Shown here: positions 48,505 to 56,918 of the stretch, one piece after another
How the letters are laid out: every line of letters starts with the position of its first letter
Numbering within the stretch: the stretch's first letter is position 1
Assembly: GCA_934569045.1 (NCBI GenBank)
Contig: CAKTJX010000003.1
Span: 1 to 64,000 of the forward strand
DNA: 64,000 nucleotides
Reading direction: 5' to 3'
Source: an uncultured Oscillospiraceae bacterium
Lineage (GTDB): Bacteria > Bacillota > Clostridia > Oscillospirales > Oscillospiraceae
Notes under the pieces: model-generated
The model's input: the letters and a program-made list of their open reading frames with translations, nothing else
Told to the model about the DNA's origin: nothing
The model's database searches: none
Translations under genes and position numbers: made by a program

Positions 48505-51500
48505 TCACGCGTCAATGGTGGAGATGGTCAGGGTGGTCTCCTCCAGCACATCCAGCAGCACCTTTACAGTGTCCAGGGCCGTGAACAGCGTCACATTGTA
48601 CTCCGTGCAGATCTGGCGGATCTGGATGCCGTCAGAGGCGTTGGAGCCGGGGTCCCGGGTGTTGATGACGTAGGCAATGTGGCCCTGGCGCAGGGCATTG
48701 GGGATTTCCTCGCTGCCATCGCTGATCTTCCGCAGGGCGTGGGTGCGGATGCCGTTGGCCTTCAGGAACTGGGCGGTGCCGGTGGTGGCCTCAATGTTGA
48801 AGCCCAGCTGATAGAACCGGCGGATCAGCGGCAGGGCCTCCTCCTTGTCCTTGTCGGCGATGGTGGCCAGCACGGTGCCGTAGTTCTGCAGCCGCATGCC
48901 GGAGGCCTGCAGGGCCTTGTAGAGGGCTCTCGTCAGGGTCCGGTCATAGCCGATGGCCTCGCCGGTAGACTTCATTTCCGGGGACAGGTAGGCATCCAGG
49001 CCCCGGATCTTATTGAAGGAGAACACGGGTGCCTTGACGTACCAGCGGCTCTTCTCGGTGGGGTAGATATCGAAGATGCCCAGTTCCTTCAGGCTCTTGC
49101 CCAGGATGACCTCCGTGGCAATGTCCGCCAGGGAATAGCCGGTGGCCTTGCTCAGGAAGGGCACCGTCCGGGAGGAACGGGGGTTTACTTCAATGATATA
49201 CACATTGTCCTGCTTGTCCACAATAAACTGGATATTAAACAGGCCCACAATGCCGATACCGAGACCCAGCTTCTTGGCGTACTGCAAAATGATGCCCTTG
49301 ACCTTGTCGGAGATGGAGAAGGGGGGATACACGGAGATGGAGTCGCCGGAGTGGACGCCGGTGCGCTCCACCAGCTCCATGATGCCAGGGACGAACACAT
49401 CCCGTCCATCGCAGATGGCGTCGATCTCCACTTCCCGGCCCTCGATATACTTATCCACCAGCACGGGCTTGTCCTCGTCGATCTCTACCGCGGTGCGCAG
49501 GTAGTGGCGCAGCTGCTCCTCGTTGGCCACAATCTGCATGGCCCGGCCGCCAAGAACGAAGCTGGGCCGCACCAGCACGGGATAGCCGATCTCCGCCGCG
49601 GCGGCAATGCCGTCCTCAATCTTGGTCACCGCCTTGCCCTTGGCCCGGGGGATGTTCAGCTCGTTCAGTAGGTTCTCAAACTCGTTGCGGTCCTCAGCCC
49701 GGTCAATGGCGGCGCAGTCGGTGCCGATGATCTTCACGCCCCGCTCCATCAGCGGGTCCGCCAGATTGATGGCCGTCTGGCCGCCCAGGGAGGCGATGAC
49801 CCCCTCCGGGTCCTCAAAGTGCAGAATGTTCATCACATCCTCCGGGGTCAGAGGCTCGAAGTACAGCTTGTCGGCAGTGGTATAGTCGGTGGAGACCGTC
49901 TCCGGGTTGTTGTTGATGATGATGGCCTCATAGCCCTCGGAGCGGATGGTGTTCACCGCATGGACGGTGGAGTAGTCAAATTCCACGCCCTGGCCGATGC
50001 GGATGGGGCCGGCGCCCAGCACCACGATCTTCTTTTTCTCCGTCAGGCGGGAGTCATTCTCCCCGGTGTAGGAGGAGTAGAAATAGGGAATATAGGCTCC
50101 CGTGTGGCAGGTATCCACCATGCGGTACACGGGGAAGATTTCCTTTTCGCAGCGCAGACGGTACACGTCCAGCTCCTTCACGCCCCAGAGCATGGCAATG
50201 AACTTATCTCCAAAGCCCATGGCCTTGGCCTTTTTCAGGGTCTCCACGTCCATGGGATTGGCCTTCAGCTCCCGCTCCATGTGCACGATCTTTTCAATGG
50301 AACGGATAAAGAAGGGGGTGATCTGGGTTACTTCATAGATTTTCTCAATGCTGACATCCCGGCGCAGCAGCTCCGCCACGGCGAAGATGGTGTCGTCCCG
50401 GAACTGCTTCAGATATTCCAGAATCTCCTCCGTCTCCATGTGGTCAAATTTCGGCATATAGAAGTGGCACACGCCGATCTCCAGGGACCGGACGGACTTC
50501 AGCAGGCACTCCTCCAGGTTGGAGCCGATGCCCATGACCTCACCGGTGGCCTTCATCTGGGTGCCCAAGGTGTTGGCCGCGGAGGCGAACTTGTCAAAGG
50601 GGAACCGGGGCAGCTTGGCAACCACATAGTCCAGGCTCGGCTCAAAGGCGGCGTTGGTATTGGCAATCTTGATGTCCTCCAGAGCCATGCCCACGGCGAT
50701 CTTGGCGGTGACCCGGGCAATGGGGTAGCCGGAGGCCTTGGAGGCCAGAGCGGAGGACCGGGACACCCGGGGGTTGACCTCGATCAGATAGTACTCGGAG
50801 GAGTTGGGGTTCAGCGCGAACTGCACATTGCAACCGCCCTCAATTTTCAGCTCCCGGATGATCTTGATGGCGGAGTCGTTCAGCATCTTTAGATCGTGGT
50901 CATTCAGGGTCATGATGGGAGCCACCACCAGGGAGTCGCCGGTGTGCACGCCCACGGGGTCGATGTTCTCCATGCCGCAGATGGTGATGGCATGGTCGTT
51001 GGAGTCCCGCATGACCTCAAACTCGATTTCCTTATAGCCCTTGACGGACTTCTCAATGAGCACCTGATGAACGGGGGACAGCCTGAAGGCGTTCAGGCCG
51101 ATCTCCACCAGCTCCTCCTCATTGTAGGCAAAGCCGCCGCCGGTGCCGCCCAGGGTAAAGGCGGGGCGCAGAACCACGGGATAGCCGATGTGCTTGGCCG
51201 CCTCCTTGGCCTCTTCCAGAGAATAGGTGATCTCGGAGGGAATGACAGGCTCCCCGATGGATTGGCACAGCTCCTTGAAGAGCTCCCGGTCCTCTGCCCG
51301 CTCGATGGAGGTGGAGGAGGTGCCCAGCAGCTGCACGTTGCACTCCTTCAGAATGCCCTTCTTCTCCAGCTGCATAGCCAGGTTCAGGCCGGTCTGGCCG
51401 CCGATGCCGGGAACGATGGCATCGGGCCGCTCATAGCGGATGATCTTGGCGATATATTCCAGGGTCAGGGGCTCCATATAGACCTTGTCCGCAATGGTAG

Positions 51501-51672
51501 TGTCGGTCATGATGGTAGCCGGGTTGGAGTTGCACAGCACCACCTCATAGCCCTCTTCCTTCAGGGCCAGGCAGGCCTGGGTGCCGGCGTAGTCAAATTC
51601 AGCCGCCTGCCCGATGACGATGGGGCCGGAGCCGATGATCAGGATTTTCTTGATGTCTGTTCTCTTTGCCAT
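48505..51672 (-). CDS. carB: Carbamoyl-phosphate synthase large subunit
   Basis: The 1055-residue synthetase makes carbamoyl phosphate. It shows the duplicated ATP-grasp halves, each beginning with KILIIGSGPIVIGQAAEFDY or KIVVLGAGPIRIGQGVEFDY, and a C-terminal MGS-like allosteric domain (TVLATIADKDKEEALPLIRRF). ATG 51672 follows GGAGGAAAGAAAT. The glutaminase subunit gene carA is not next to it or anywhere in this window. A GTAGGGGC repeat separates it from pyrC. Confidence 0.96.
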   Translation of the reverse strand: MAKRTDIKKILIIGSGPIVIGQAAEFDYAGTQACLALKEEGYEVVLCNSNPATIMTDTTIADKVYMEPLTLEYIAKIIRYERPDAIVPGIGGQTGLNLAMQLEKKGILKECNVQLLGTSSTSIERAEDRELFKELCQSIGEPVIPSEITYSLEEAKEAAKHIGYPVVLRPAFTLGGTGGGFAYNEEELVEIGLNAFRLSPVHQVLIEKSVKGYKEIEFEVMRDSNDHAITICGMENIDPVGVHTGDSLVVAPIMTLNDHDLKMLNDSAIKIIRELKIEGGCNVQFALNPNSSEYYLIEVNPRVSRSSALASKASGYPIARVTAKIAVGMALEDIKIANTNAAFEPSLDYVVAKLPRFPFDKFASAANTLGTQMKATGEVMGIGSNLEECLLKSVRSLEIGVCHFYMPKFDHMETEEILEYLKQFRDDTIFAVAELLRRDVSIEKIYEVTQITPFFIRSIEKIVHMERELKANPMDVETLKKAKAMGFGDKFIAMLWGVKELDVYRLRCEKEIFPVYRMVDTCHTGAYIPYFYSSYTGENDSRLTEKKKIVVLGAGPIRIGQGVEFDYSTVHAVNTIRSEGYEAIIINNNPETVSTDYTTADKLYFEPLTPEDVMNILHFEDPEGVIASLGGQTAINLADPLMERGVKIIGTDCAAIDRAEDRNEFENLLNELNIPRAKGKAVTKIEDGIAAAAEIGYPVLVRPSFVLGGRAMQIVANEEQLRHYLRTAVEIDEDKPVLVDKYIEGREVEIDAICDGRDVFVPGIMELVERTGVHSGDSISVYPPFSISDKVKGIILQYAKKLGLGIGIVGLFNIQFIVDKQDNVYIIEVNPRSSRTVPFLSKATGYSLADIATEVILGKSLKELGIFDIYPTEKSRWYVKAPVFSFNKIRGLDAYLSPEMKSTGEAIGYDRTLTRALYKALQASGMRLQNYGTVLATIADKDKEEALPLIRRFYQLGFNIEATTGTAQFLKANGIRTHALRKISDGSEEIPNALRQGHIAYVINTRDPGSNASDGIQIRQICTEYNVTLFTALDTVKVLLDVLEETTLTISTIDA

Positions 51673-51734
51673 ATTTCTTTCCTCCAAATGTTGCTCTATC
51701 CTAAATTTTTTCCTATGCGAATATCTTTATGCAC

Positions 51735-51838
51735 CTGTAGGGGCGGCTACAGATGCCCGGAATGTCCAGCGCCTGCGCGCTGAACCCCGGCCCCGCAAGC
51801 CCGTCGGCTGACGGGCGGCTGATAGCCGCCCCTACAGG
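51735..51838. repeat. GTAGGGGC...GCCCCTAC inverted repeat, copy 2
   Basis: CTGTAGGGGCGGCTACAGAT and GGCTGATAGCCGCCCCTACAG flank about 60 nt. It lies inside the pyr operon between pyrC and carB, with no terminator T-run. Its ends match copy 1 at 9371-9472. Confidence 0.82.
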
Positions 51839-51849
51839 GCTCAGAATTT

Positions 51850-53064
51850 TTACCGTGCCTGGTATACAGCCTGCCCGCCGTAGAACGTGGCCATGCATTT
51901 GCCCTGGACCGTCCAGCCCGCGAAGGGGGTGGCCTTTCCCATAGACAGGAAGTCCGCCGGGTCAACCACATAGCTTTCGTCCAGATCCCACACGGAGAAG
52001 TCGCTGCCCAGAGGGATACCGAAGCGGCTTCTGGGGTTCCAGACCAGCTTGTCCAGCAGCATCTCCATGGAGAGCACGCCGGGCTTTATCAGGCGGGTAT
52101 AGAGTACCGGGAAGGCCGTTTCCAGGCCCACCACGCCGAAGGCGCTTTTCTCCAGGCCCTTTGCCTTCTCCTCGGCGCTGTGGGGGGCATGGTCTGTGGC
52201 GATCATGTCAATGGTTCCGTCCTGCAGCCCCTCTAGCAGGGCCTCCCGGTCCTCCGGGCCCCGCAGGGGCGGGTTCATTTTGAAGCGGCCATCCTCCTGC
52301 AAAAAGCTGTCGTCCATGGTCAGATAGTGGGGGCCCGTCTCGCAGGTCACGTCCACGCCGCTTTTTTTCGCCTGCCGGATCAGCGCCACACTCTCCTTTG
52401 TGGAGATATGGCACACATGGTAGCCGCAGCCGGTTTTGGCCGCCAGCTCCAGGTCTCTGGCAATGGGGCCCCACTCGCTTTCGGAGCAGATGCCCCTGTG
52501 GCCGTGGGCCCTGGCGTAGGCGCCCTCGTGGATATAGCCGCCCCGGAGCAGGGTGTTGTCCTCGCAGTGGGCAACAATCAGCTTTCCCAGCGCCTTGGCC
52601 TGCCGCATGGCCGCCTCCATCATTTCCGGGCTCTGCACGCCTCGGCCGTCATCGGAAAAGGCAATCACCTGGGGTGCCAAGGCTTCCATATCCGAAAGGG
52701 TCTCCCCCTGCTCCCCCTTGGTAATGGCGGCATAGGGGTAGACGGCAATCACCGCCGACTCCCGGATTCGCGCCTGCTGGACAGCCAGGGCTTCCGGGCT
52801 GTCCGGCACCGGGTTCAGGTTCGGCATGGTGCACACCGCCGTATAGCCCCCCCGGGCCGCCGCCAGGGAGCCGGAGCGGATGGTCTCCTTATAAGAAAAA
52901 CCCGGCTCTCTGAAATGCACATGCACATCACAAAAGCCGGGAAAAACGGAATATTGAGAAGAATTGAGGAAAGAAAAAGCCGCATTTCTGAAAACGGCAG
53001 CCACGCCGTCCAGAAAAGAGGACTCAAAAGAAGCGGATACGTTTGCCTTCAGCCGGTAATCCAT
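51850..53064 (-). CDS. pyrC: Dihydroorotase
   Basis: The 404-residue class I-type amidohydrolase cyclises carbamoyl-aspartate. Its metal motif is DVHVHFREPG, with later ligands in VAHCEDN, CHISTKES and ATDHAPHS. The N-terminal strand domain is short and ends FPGFCDVHVH. ATG 53064 is 8 nt after AAGGAG. It is the first gene of the pyr operon and is preceded by a promoter and a terminator-like leader hairpin. Confidence 0.94.
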   Translation of the reverse strand: MDYRLKANVSASFESSFLDGVAAVFRNAAFSFLNSSQYSVFPGFCDVHVHFREPGFSYKETIRSGSLAAARGGYTAVCTMPNLNPVPDSPEALAVQQARIRESAVIAVYPYAAITKGEQGETLSDMEALAPQVIAFSDDGRGVQSPEMMEAAMRQAKALGKLIVAHCEDNTLLRGGYIHEGAYARAHGHRGICSESEWGPIARDLELAAKTGCGYHVCHISTKESVALIRQAKKSGVDVTCETGPHYLTMDDSFLQEDGRFKMNPPLRGPEDREALLEGLQDGTIDMIATDHAPHSAEEKAKGLEKSAFGVVGLETAFPVLYTRLIKPGVLSMEMLLDKLVWNPRSRFGIPLGSDFSVWDLDESYVVDPADFLSMGKATPFAGWTVQGKCMATFYGGQAVYQAR

Positions 53065-53083
53065 GTTCGAGCTCCTTTCACCG

Positions 53084-53110
53084 AAAAAATGTCTTGCCCA
53101 GCGGCAAGAC
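53084..53110 (-). promoter_or_regulatory. pyr operon leader attenuator hairpin
   Basis: GTCTTGCC-GCTG-GGCAAGAC is a perfect 8-bp stem followed by ATTTTTTC, placed about 27 nt after the predicted start and 20 nt before pyrC. It has the form of an intrinsic terminator. A 28-codon reading frame (53135-53049) begins about at the transcript 5' end, runs through the hairpin and overlaps the pyrC start. Confidence 0.7.
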
Positions 53111-53143
53111 TCCACATGACGGTTCTTCGCCGCATTTCGGCTT

Positions 53144-53172
53144 ATTCTACCACGGTCAAAGCAGGAAGTCAA
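53144..53172 (-). promoter_or_regulatory. pyr operon promoter
   Basis: TTGACT and TAGAAT are separated by 17 nt on the minus strand. Confidence 0.85.
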
Positions 53173-53221
53173 CAAAAAAATAAAATATTTTTTGAAAAAG
53201 AGAAATTTGGGTCTCCGGGGC

Positions 53222-53250
53222 TTGCGCCACGCCCGGATTTGCGGTAACAT
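53222..53250 (+). promoter_or_regulatory. pgi promoter
   Basis: TTGCGC and TAACAT are separated by 17 nt, about 45 nt before the start codon. Confidence 0.5.
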
Positions 53251-53295
53251 AGACATGGAAAACCAATCGTTTTAGAAAGGACGTGTCCTAAACAT

Positions 53296-54603
53296 ATGAT
53301 CAAAGTTGATATTTCCAACGTCTGGGGCCAGATTGCTCTGCCGGATCTGCTGGCCATGGAGAAAGAGGTTGCCCAGGCCCACGCCACCCTGGTAGACGGC
53401 ACCGGCGCCGGCAACGATTTCCTGGGCTGGCAAAACCTGCCCACCCGTCAGGCCAATGAGGAGATTCTGCGCATCCAGAGCGCAGCCCGGAAGATTCGCA
53501 ACGATTCCGATGTGTTTGTTGTCATCGGCATCGGTGGCAGCTACTTAGGCCCCCGGGCGGCCATCGAGCTGCTGCAGGGCCCCAACCACAACATGGGCAA
53601 GGGCAAGGGTGACCCCCAGATCTACTTTGCCGGCAACGGCCTGAGCACCCGCCACTGGAATGAGCTGTGCCGCCTGCTGGAGGGCAAGGATTTCTCCATT
53701 GCCATCATTTCCAAGTCCGGCACCACCACCGAGCCCGCCATCGCCACCCGGGCCCTGCGGGAAATGCTGGAGGCCAAGTACGGTGTAGAGGGGGCCAAGG
53801 GCCGCATCTACGCCATCACCGACCCCTGCAAGGGCGCGCTGCGGCAGATGGCCACGGAAGAGGGCTGGGAGACCTTCGTCATCCCTGCCAACGTCGGCGG
53901 CCGGTTCTCCGTGCTGACTCCCGTTGGCCTGCTGCCTCTGGCCGTGGCCGGGGTAGACATTCTGGAGCTGCTGAACGGCGCTATGGACGCCAAGGAAAGC
54001 TATGATCTGCGCTCCTTCGATAACCCCGTGTGGCTGTATGCCGCCGTGCGGAACCTGCTGTACCGCAACGGCAAGACAATGGAGCTGTTTGAGAGCTTTG
54101 AGCCGGGCTTCAAGATGTTCGGCGGCTGGTGGCAGCAGCTCTTCGGCGAGTCCGAGGGCAAGGACGGCAAGGGCATCTTCCCCGTCACCGCCGAGTTCAC
54201 CGCCGACCTGCACTCCCTGGGCCAGATGATCCAGCAGGGCCAGCGGAACCTGTTTGAGACCATGGTCCGCTTTGACGCCCCGGAGGCCAAGATGGTGATT
54301 TCCAGCGATGAGAAGAATCTGGACGGCCTGAACTACCTGGCCGGCAAAACCCTGGACTTTGTGGACGAGAAGGCCTACCTCGGCACCCTGGCCGCCCATG
54401 TGGACGGCGGCGTGCCCGTCATCACCATGGACTGCGGCGAGCTGAACGACCGGAAGGTGGGCGAGCTGTTCTACTTCCTGGAGCTGTGCTGCGGCGTTTC
54501 CGCCTATATTCTGGACGTGAACCCCTTCAACCAGCCCGGCGTGGAGTTCTACAAGCGCAATATGTTCAAGCTCCTGGGCAAGCCCGGCTACGAGAACCAG
54601 TAA
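53296..54603 (+). CDS. pgi: Glucose-6-phosphate isomerase
   Basis: The 435-residue enzyme interconverts glucose-6-phosphate and fructose-6-phosphate. It has the phosphate-binding VIGIGGSYLGPRAAIELL and ISKSGTTTEPAIATRAL, and the C-terminal signature VNPFNQPGVEFYKRNMF with the active-site lysine. Length is typical for Gram-positive enzymes. It is divergent from the pyr operon and appears to be monocistronic. Confidence 0.97.
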   Translation: MIKVDISNVWGQIALPDLLAMEKEVAQAHATLVDGTGAGNDFLGWQNLPTRQANEEILRIQSAARKIRNDSDVFVVIGIGGSYLGPRAAIELLQGPNHNMGKGKGDPQIYFAGNGLSTRHWNELCRLLEGKDFSIAIISKSGTTTEPAIATRALREMLEAKYGVEGAKGRIYAITDPCKGALRQMATEEGWETFVIPANVGGRFSVLTPVGLLPLAVAGVDILELLNGAMDAKESYDLRSFDNPVWLYAAVRNLLYRNGKTMELFESFEPGFKMFGGWWQQLFGESEGKDGKGIFPVTAEFTADLHSLGQMIQQGQRNLFETMVRFDAPEAKMVISSDEKNLDGLNYLAGKTLDFVDEKAYLGTLAAHVDGGVPVITMDCGELNDRKVGELFYFLELCCGVSAYILDVNPFNQPGVEFYKRNMFKLLGKPGYENQ

Positions 54604-54640
54604 GAAGACAAACCCATTGGCATATTTGCAAAAATAATGG

Positions 54641-54669
54641 TTGCAAAAACCGCCGATTGCTGGTAGAAT
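54641..54669 (+). promoter_or_regulatory. Promoter of the P-loop protein gene
   Basis: TTGCAA and TAGAAT are separated by 17 nt. Confidence 0.7.
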
Positions 54670-54715
54670 GATACCAAGCCAGATTTATTTTGGCATAGCA
54701 AAGGAGGAAATTCCG

Positions 54716-55123
54716 ATGATTCATGTTATTATGGGCCTGAAGGGCTCCGGTAAGACCAAGAAGCTGATCGACGCCATCAACGCCGCTGTGAGCGAAGCCC
54801 ACGGCGATGTGGTCTGCATCGAGTACGGCAAGAAGCTGACCTACGACGTTACTTACAAGGTCCGTCTGGTGGACTCCCAGGAGTACGGCATCAGCTCTCC
54901 CGATATGCTGAAGGGCTTCCTGAGCGGCCTGCATGCAGGCAACTTTGATATTACCAACGTGTTCATCGACAACCTGTACAAGACCATCGGTCAGGACCAG
55001 GCTGCCAACGAGGCCTTTGTGGATTGGGTGGCAAAGTTTGCCCAGGAGAACAACATGGAAATCACCATGACCATCTCCGCCGATCCCGCGGAAGCTTCCG
55101 AAGGAATGAAGAAGTACCTGTAA
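54716..55123 (+). CDS. Small P-loop protein, unknown (often labelled PilT-like)
   Basis: The 135-residue protein starts at ATG 54716 after AAAGGAGGAAATTCC. Walker A is GLKGSGKT (residues 7-14), and the FIDNLY segment near residue 82 resembles a Walker B strand. No other domain fits, so it is a minimal RecA/thymidine kinase-like NTPase fold. It stands alone between pgi and a MATE gene with its own promoter and terminator. Its codon use looks like that of well expressed genes. The function is unknown. Confidence 0.75.
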   Translation: MIHVIMGLKGSGKTKKLIDAINAAVSEAHGDVVCIEYGKKLTYDVTYKVRLVDSQEYGISSPDMLKGFLSGLHAGNFDITNVFIDNLYKTIGQDQAANEAFVDWVAKFAQENNMEITMTISADPAEASEGMKKYL

Positions 55124-55136
55124 AACGCGAATCCTC

Positions 55137-55170
55137 CTGCACCGCCGCTTTTCCGCGGCGGTGCTTTTTT
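55137..55170 (+). terminator. Terminator after the P-loop protein gene
   Basis: GCACCGCCGC pairs with GCGGCGGTGC and is followed by TTTTTT. Confidence 0.9.
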
Positions 55171-55327
55171 GCATCCAAATTCCAAGATGCACGATTGGGG
55201 CTTCCAAAATTCGTAAAAACTGCCGGATTCGTAGAAAAGTCTGGAATTTTGGAAATATTCCTTGCTTTTCCCGCCATTCTGGTATAGTATGGACTGGTTT
55301 ATGAAAAGTGTATGAGAGGAGAACGTT

Positions 55328-56704
55328 ATGCAGACAGAAACGTTAAAAGAGAACAAAATGGGCGTGATGCCCATTGGCAGGCTGTTGGTGAATATGGCCC
55401 TGCCCATGATCATTTCCATGCTGGTGCAGGCCCTTTATAACATTGTCGACAGCGTGTATGTGTCCCAGGTGTCCGAGAGCGCCGTCACGGCCCTATCCCT
55501 GGCCTTCCCGGTGCAGAATATGCAGATTGGCTTTGCCGTGGGCATCGGCGTGGGTGTCAACTCCTACCTGTCCCAGAGCCTGGGCCGCCGGGATCAGGAG
55601 AGCGCCAACTGGGCCGCGGGTCAGGGCATCTTTCTGATGCTGGTGTGCACCGCCCTCTTCATGCTCTTCGGCTTCTTCGGCGTGCGGCCCTACTACACCA
55701 TGCAGTCTTCTGTAGCGGAGACCGTGGAGGGCGGCATCGCCTATACCAGCATCTGCTGCATCTTCACCGCGGGCATCTTCATCCAAGTGCTCTGTGAGCG
55801 GCTGCTGCAGGGCACCGGCCGGGCCATGCAGACCATGATTTTGCAGGGCACCGGCGCCATCATCAACATCATTCTGGACCCGGTGTTCATCCACGGCTGG
55901 TGGGGCATGCCGAAGATGGGCGTGGCCGGTGCCGCCGTTGCCACGGTCATCGGTCAGTCCGTGGGCGCGGTGCTGGGCATCTATATGAACATCCGCCACA
56001 ACCCGGATATCCACATCCATCTCAAATATGTGCGCCCCAACTGGAAGGTCATCTCCCCCATTCTGACGGTGGGTATTCCCAGTGTCATCATGAACGGCAT
56101 CGGCTCCGTCATGAATTTTGGCATGAACCAGATTTTGCAGGGCTTCCATGAGACCGCCACCGGCGTGTTCGGCATCTACTACAAGCTGCAAAGCCTGTTC
56201 TTCATGCCCCTGTTCGGCATCAACAACGCCACCATTTCCATCATCGCCTTCAACTACGGCGCCCGGAAGCCCAAGCGCATCATCCACACCCTGAAGCTCG
56301 CCACCACCGTTGCCATCTGCATCATGCTGGTGGGTCTGGCGATATTCCAGCTGTTCCCGGAGGCCCTGCTCGGCATCTTTAATCCTACAGAGGATTTTCT
56401 GGCCATCGGTGTCAAGGCTCTGCGGATTCTCTGCCTGCCCTTCCCCATTGCGGCGGTGTGCATCAGCCTCAGCGCCTCCTTCCAAGCCCTGGGCAACGGC
56501 TCCTATTCCACCATCGTCTCCCTGTGCCGCCAGCTGCTGGTGCTGCTGCCGGTGGCCTACCTGCTGAGTCTTACCGGCAACGTGAACAACGTCTGGTGGT
56601 CCTTCCCCATTGCGGAGATCGCCTCCGCCGCCGTCACCGGCATTCTCTTCGCAAAGCTCTATCGGCAGAAGGTAAAGCCCCTGTTTGACGCGCCCGCGGA
56701 ATAA
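55328..56704 (+). CDS. MATE-family efflux transporter
   Basis: The 458-residue protein has twelve helices in two six-helix halves. It begins LLVNMALPMIISMLVQALYNIVDSVYVSQV, the usual MATE start. The second half begins PILTVGIPSVIMNGIGSVMNF. It exports drugs or metabolites with Na+ or H+. ATG 55328 lies 7 nt after AGAGGAG. A small ORF follows 55 nt downstream. Confidence 0.92.
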   Translation: MQTETLKENKMGVMPIGRLLVNMALPMIISMLVQALYNIVDSVYVSQVSESAVTALSLAFPVQNMQIGFAVGIGVGVNSYLSQSLGRRDQESANWAAGQGIFLMLVCTALFMLFGFFGVRPYYTMQSSVAETVEGGIAYTSICCIFTAGIFIQVLCERLLQGTGRAMQTMILQGTGAIINIILDPVFIHGWWGMPKMGVAGAAVATVIGQSVGAVLGIYMNIRHNPDIHIHLKYVRPNWKVISPILTVGIPSVIMNGIGSVMNFGMNQILQGFHETATGVFGIYYKLQSLFFMPLFGINNATISIIAFNYGARKPKRIIHTLKLATTVAICIMLVGLAIFQLFPEALLGIFNPTEDFLAIGVKALRILCLPFPIAAVCISLSASFQALGNGSYSTIVSLCRQLLVLLPVAYLLSLTGNVNNVWWSFPIAEIASAAVTGILFAKLYRQKVKPLFDAPAE

Positions 56705-56759
56705 TTCCCGCCATCCTGCGCATCCTTTTGGAGGGAAGCACCCCAAAAGGAGCGACGGT

Positions 56760-56861
56760 ATGGAAAAGAAAGAAGAGAAAAAGCCCATTCCCTGGGAAGC
56801 CGCGGACCCCAAGCCCCCGGTCATCCAGTCCGGGCACATGGAAAACCGCATCCGAAACTAA
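56760..56861 (+). CDS. 33-residue small protein
   Basis: The short frame starts at ATG 56760, 8 nt after AAAAGGAG, and reads MEKKEEKKPIPWEAADPKPP... to NRIRN. It is charged and proline-rich with no membrane segment. CCTTTTGG (about 56724-56731) and CCAAAAGG (about 56742-56749) can pair and would hide most of the ribosome site, so translation may be regulated or coupled to MATE transcription. A terminator follows within 10 nt of the stop. I do not recognise it. Confidence 0.55.
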   Translation: MEKKEEKKPIPWEAADPKPPVIQSGHMENRIRN

Positions 56862-56866
56862 AGAGA

Positions 56867-56918
56867 GAAAATCACCGGGAAATGTCTGCGTCAGACAAAT
56901 CCCGGTGATTTTCTTCTT
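56867..56918. terminator. Bidirectional terminator
   Basis: GAAAATCACCGGGA pairs with TCCCGGTGATTTTC. It serves the MATE/small-protein transcript and the convergent ABC operon. Confidence 0.88.
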
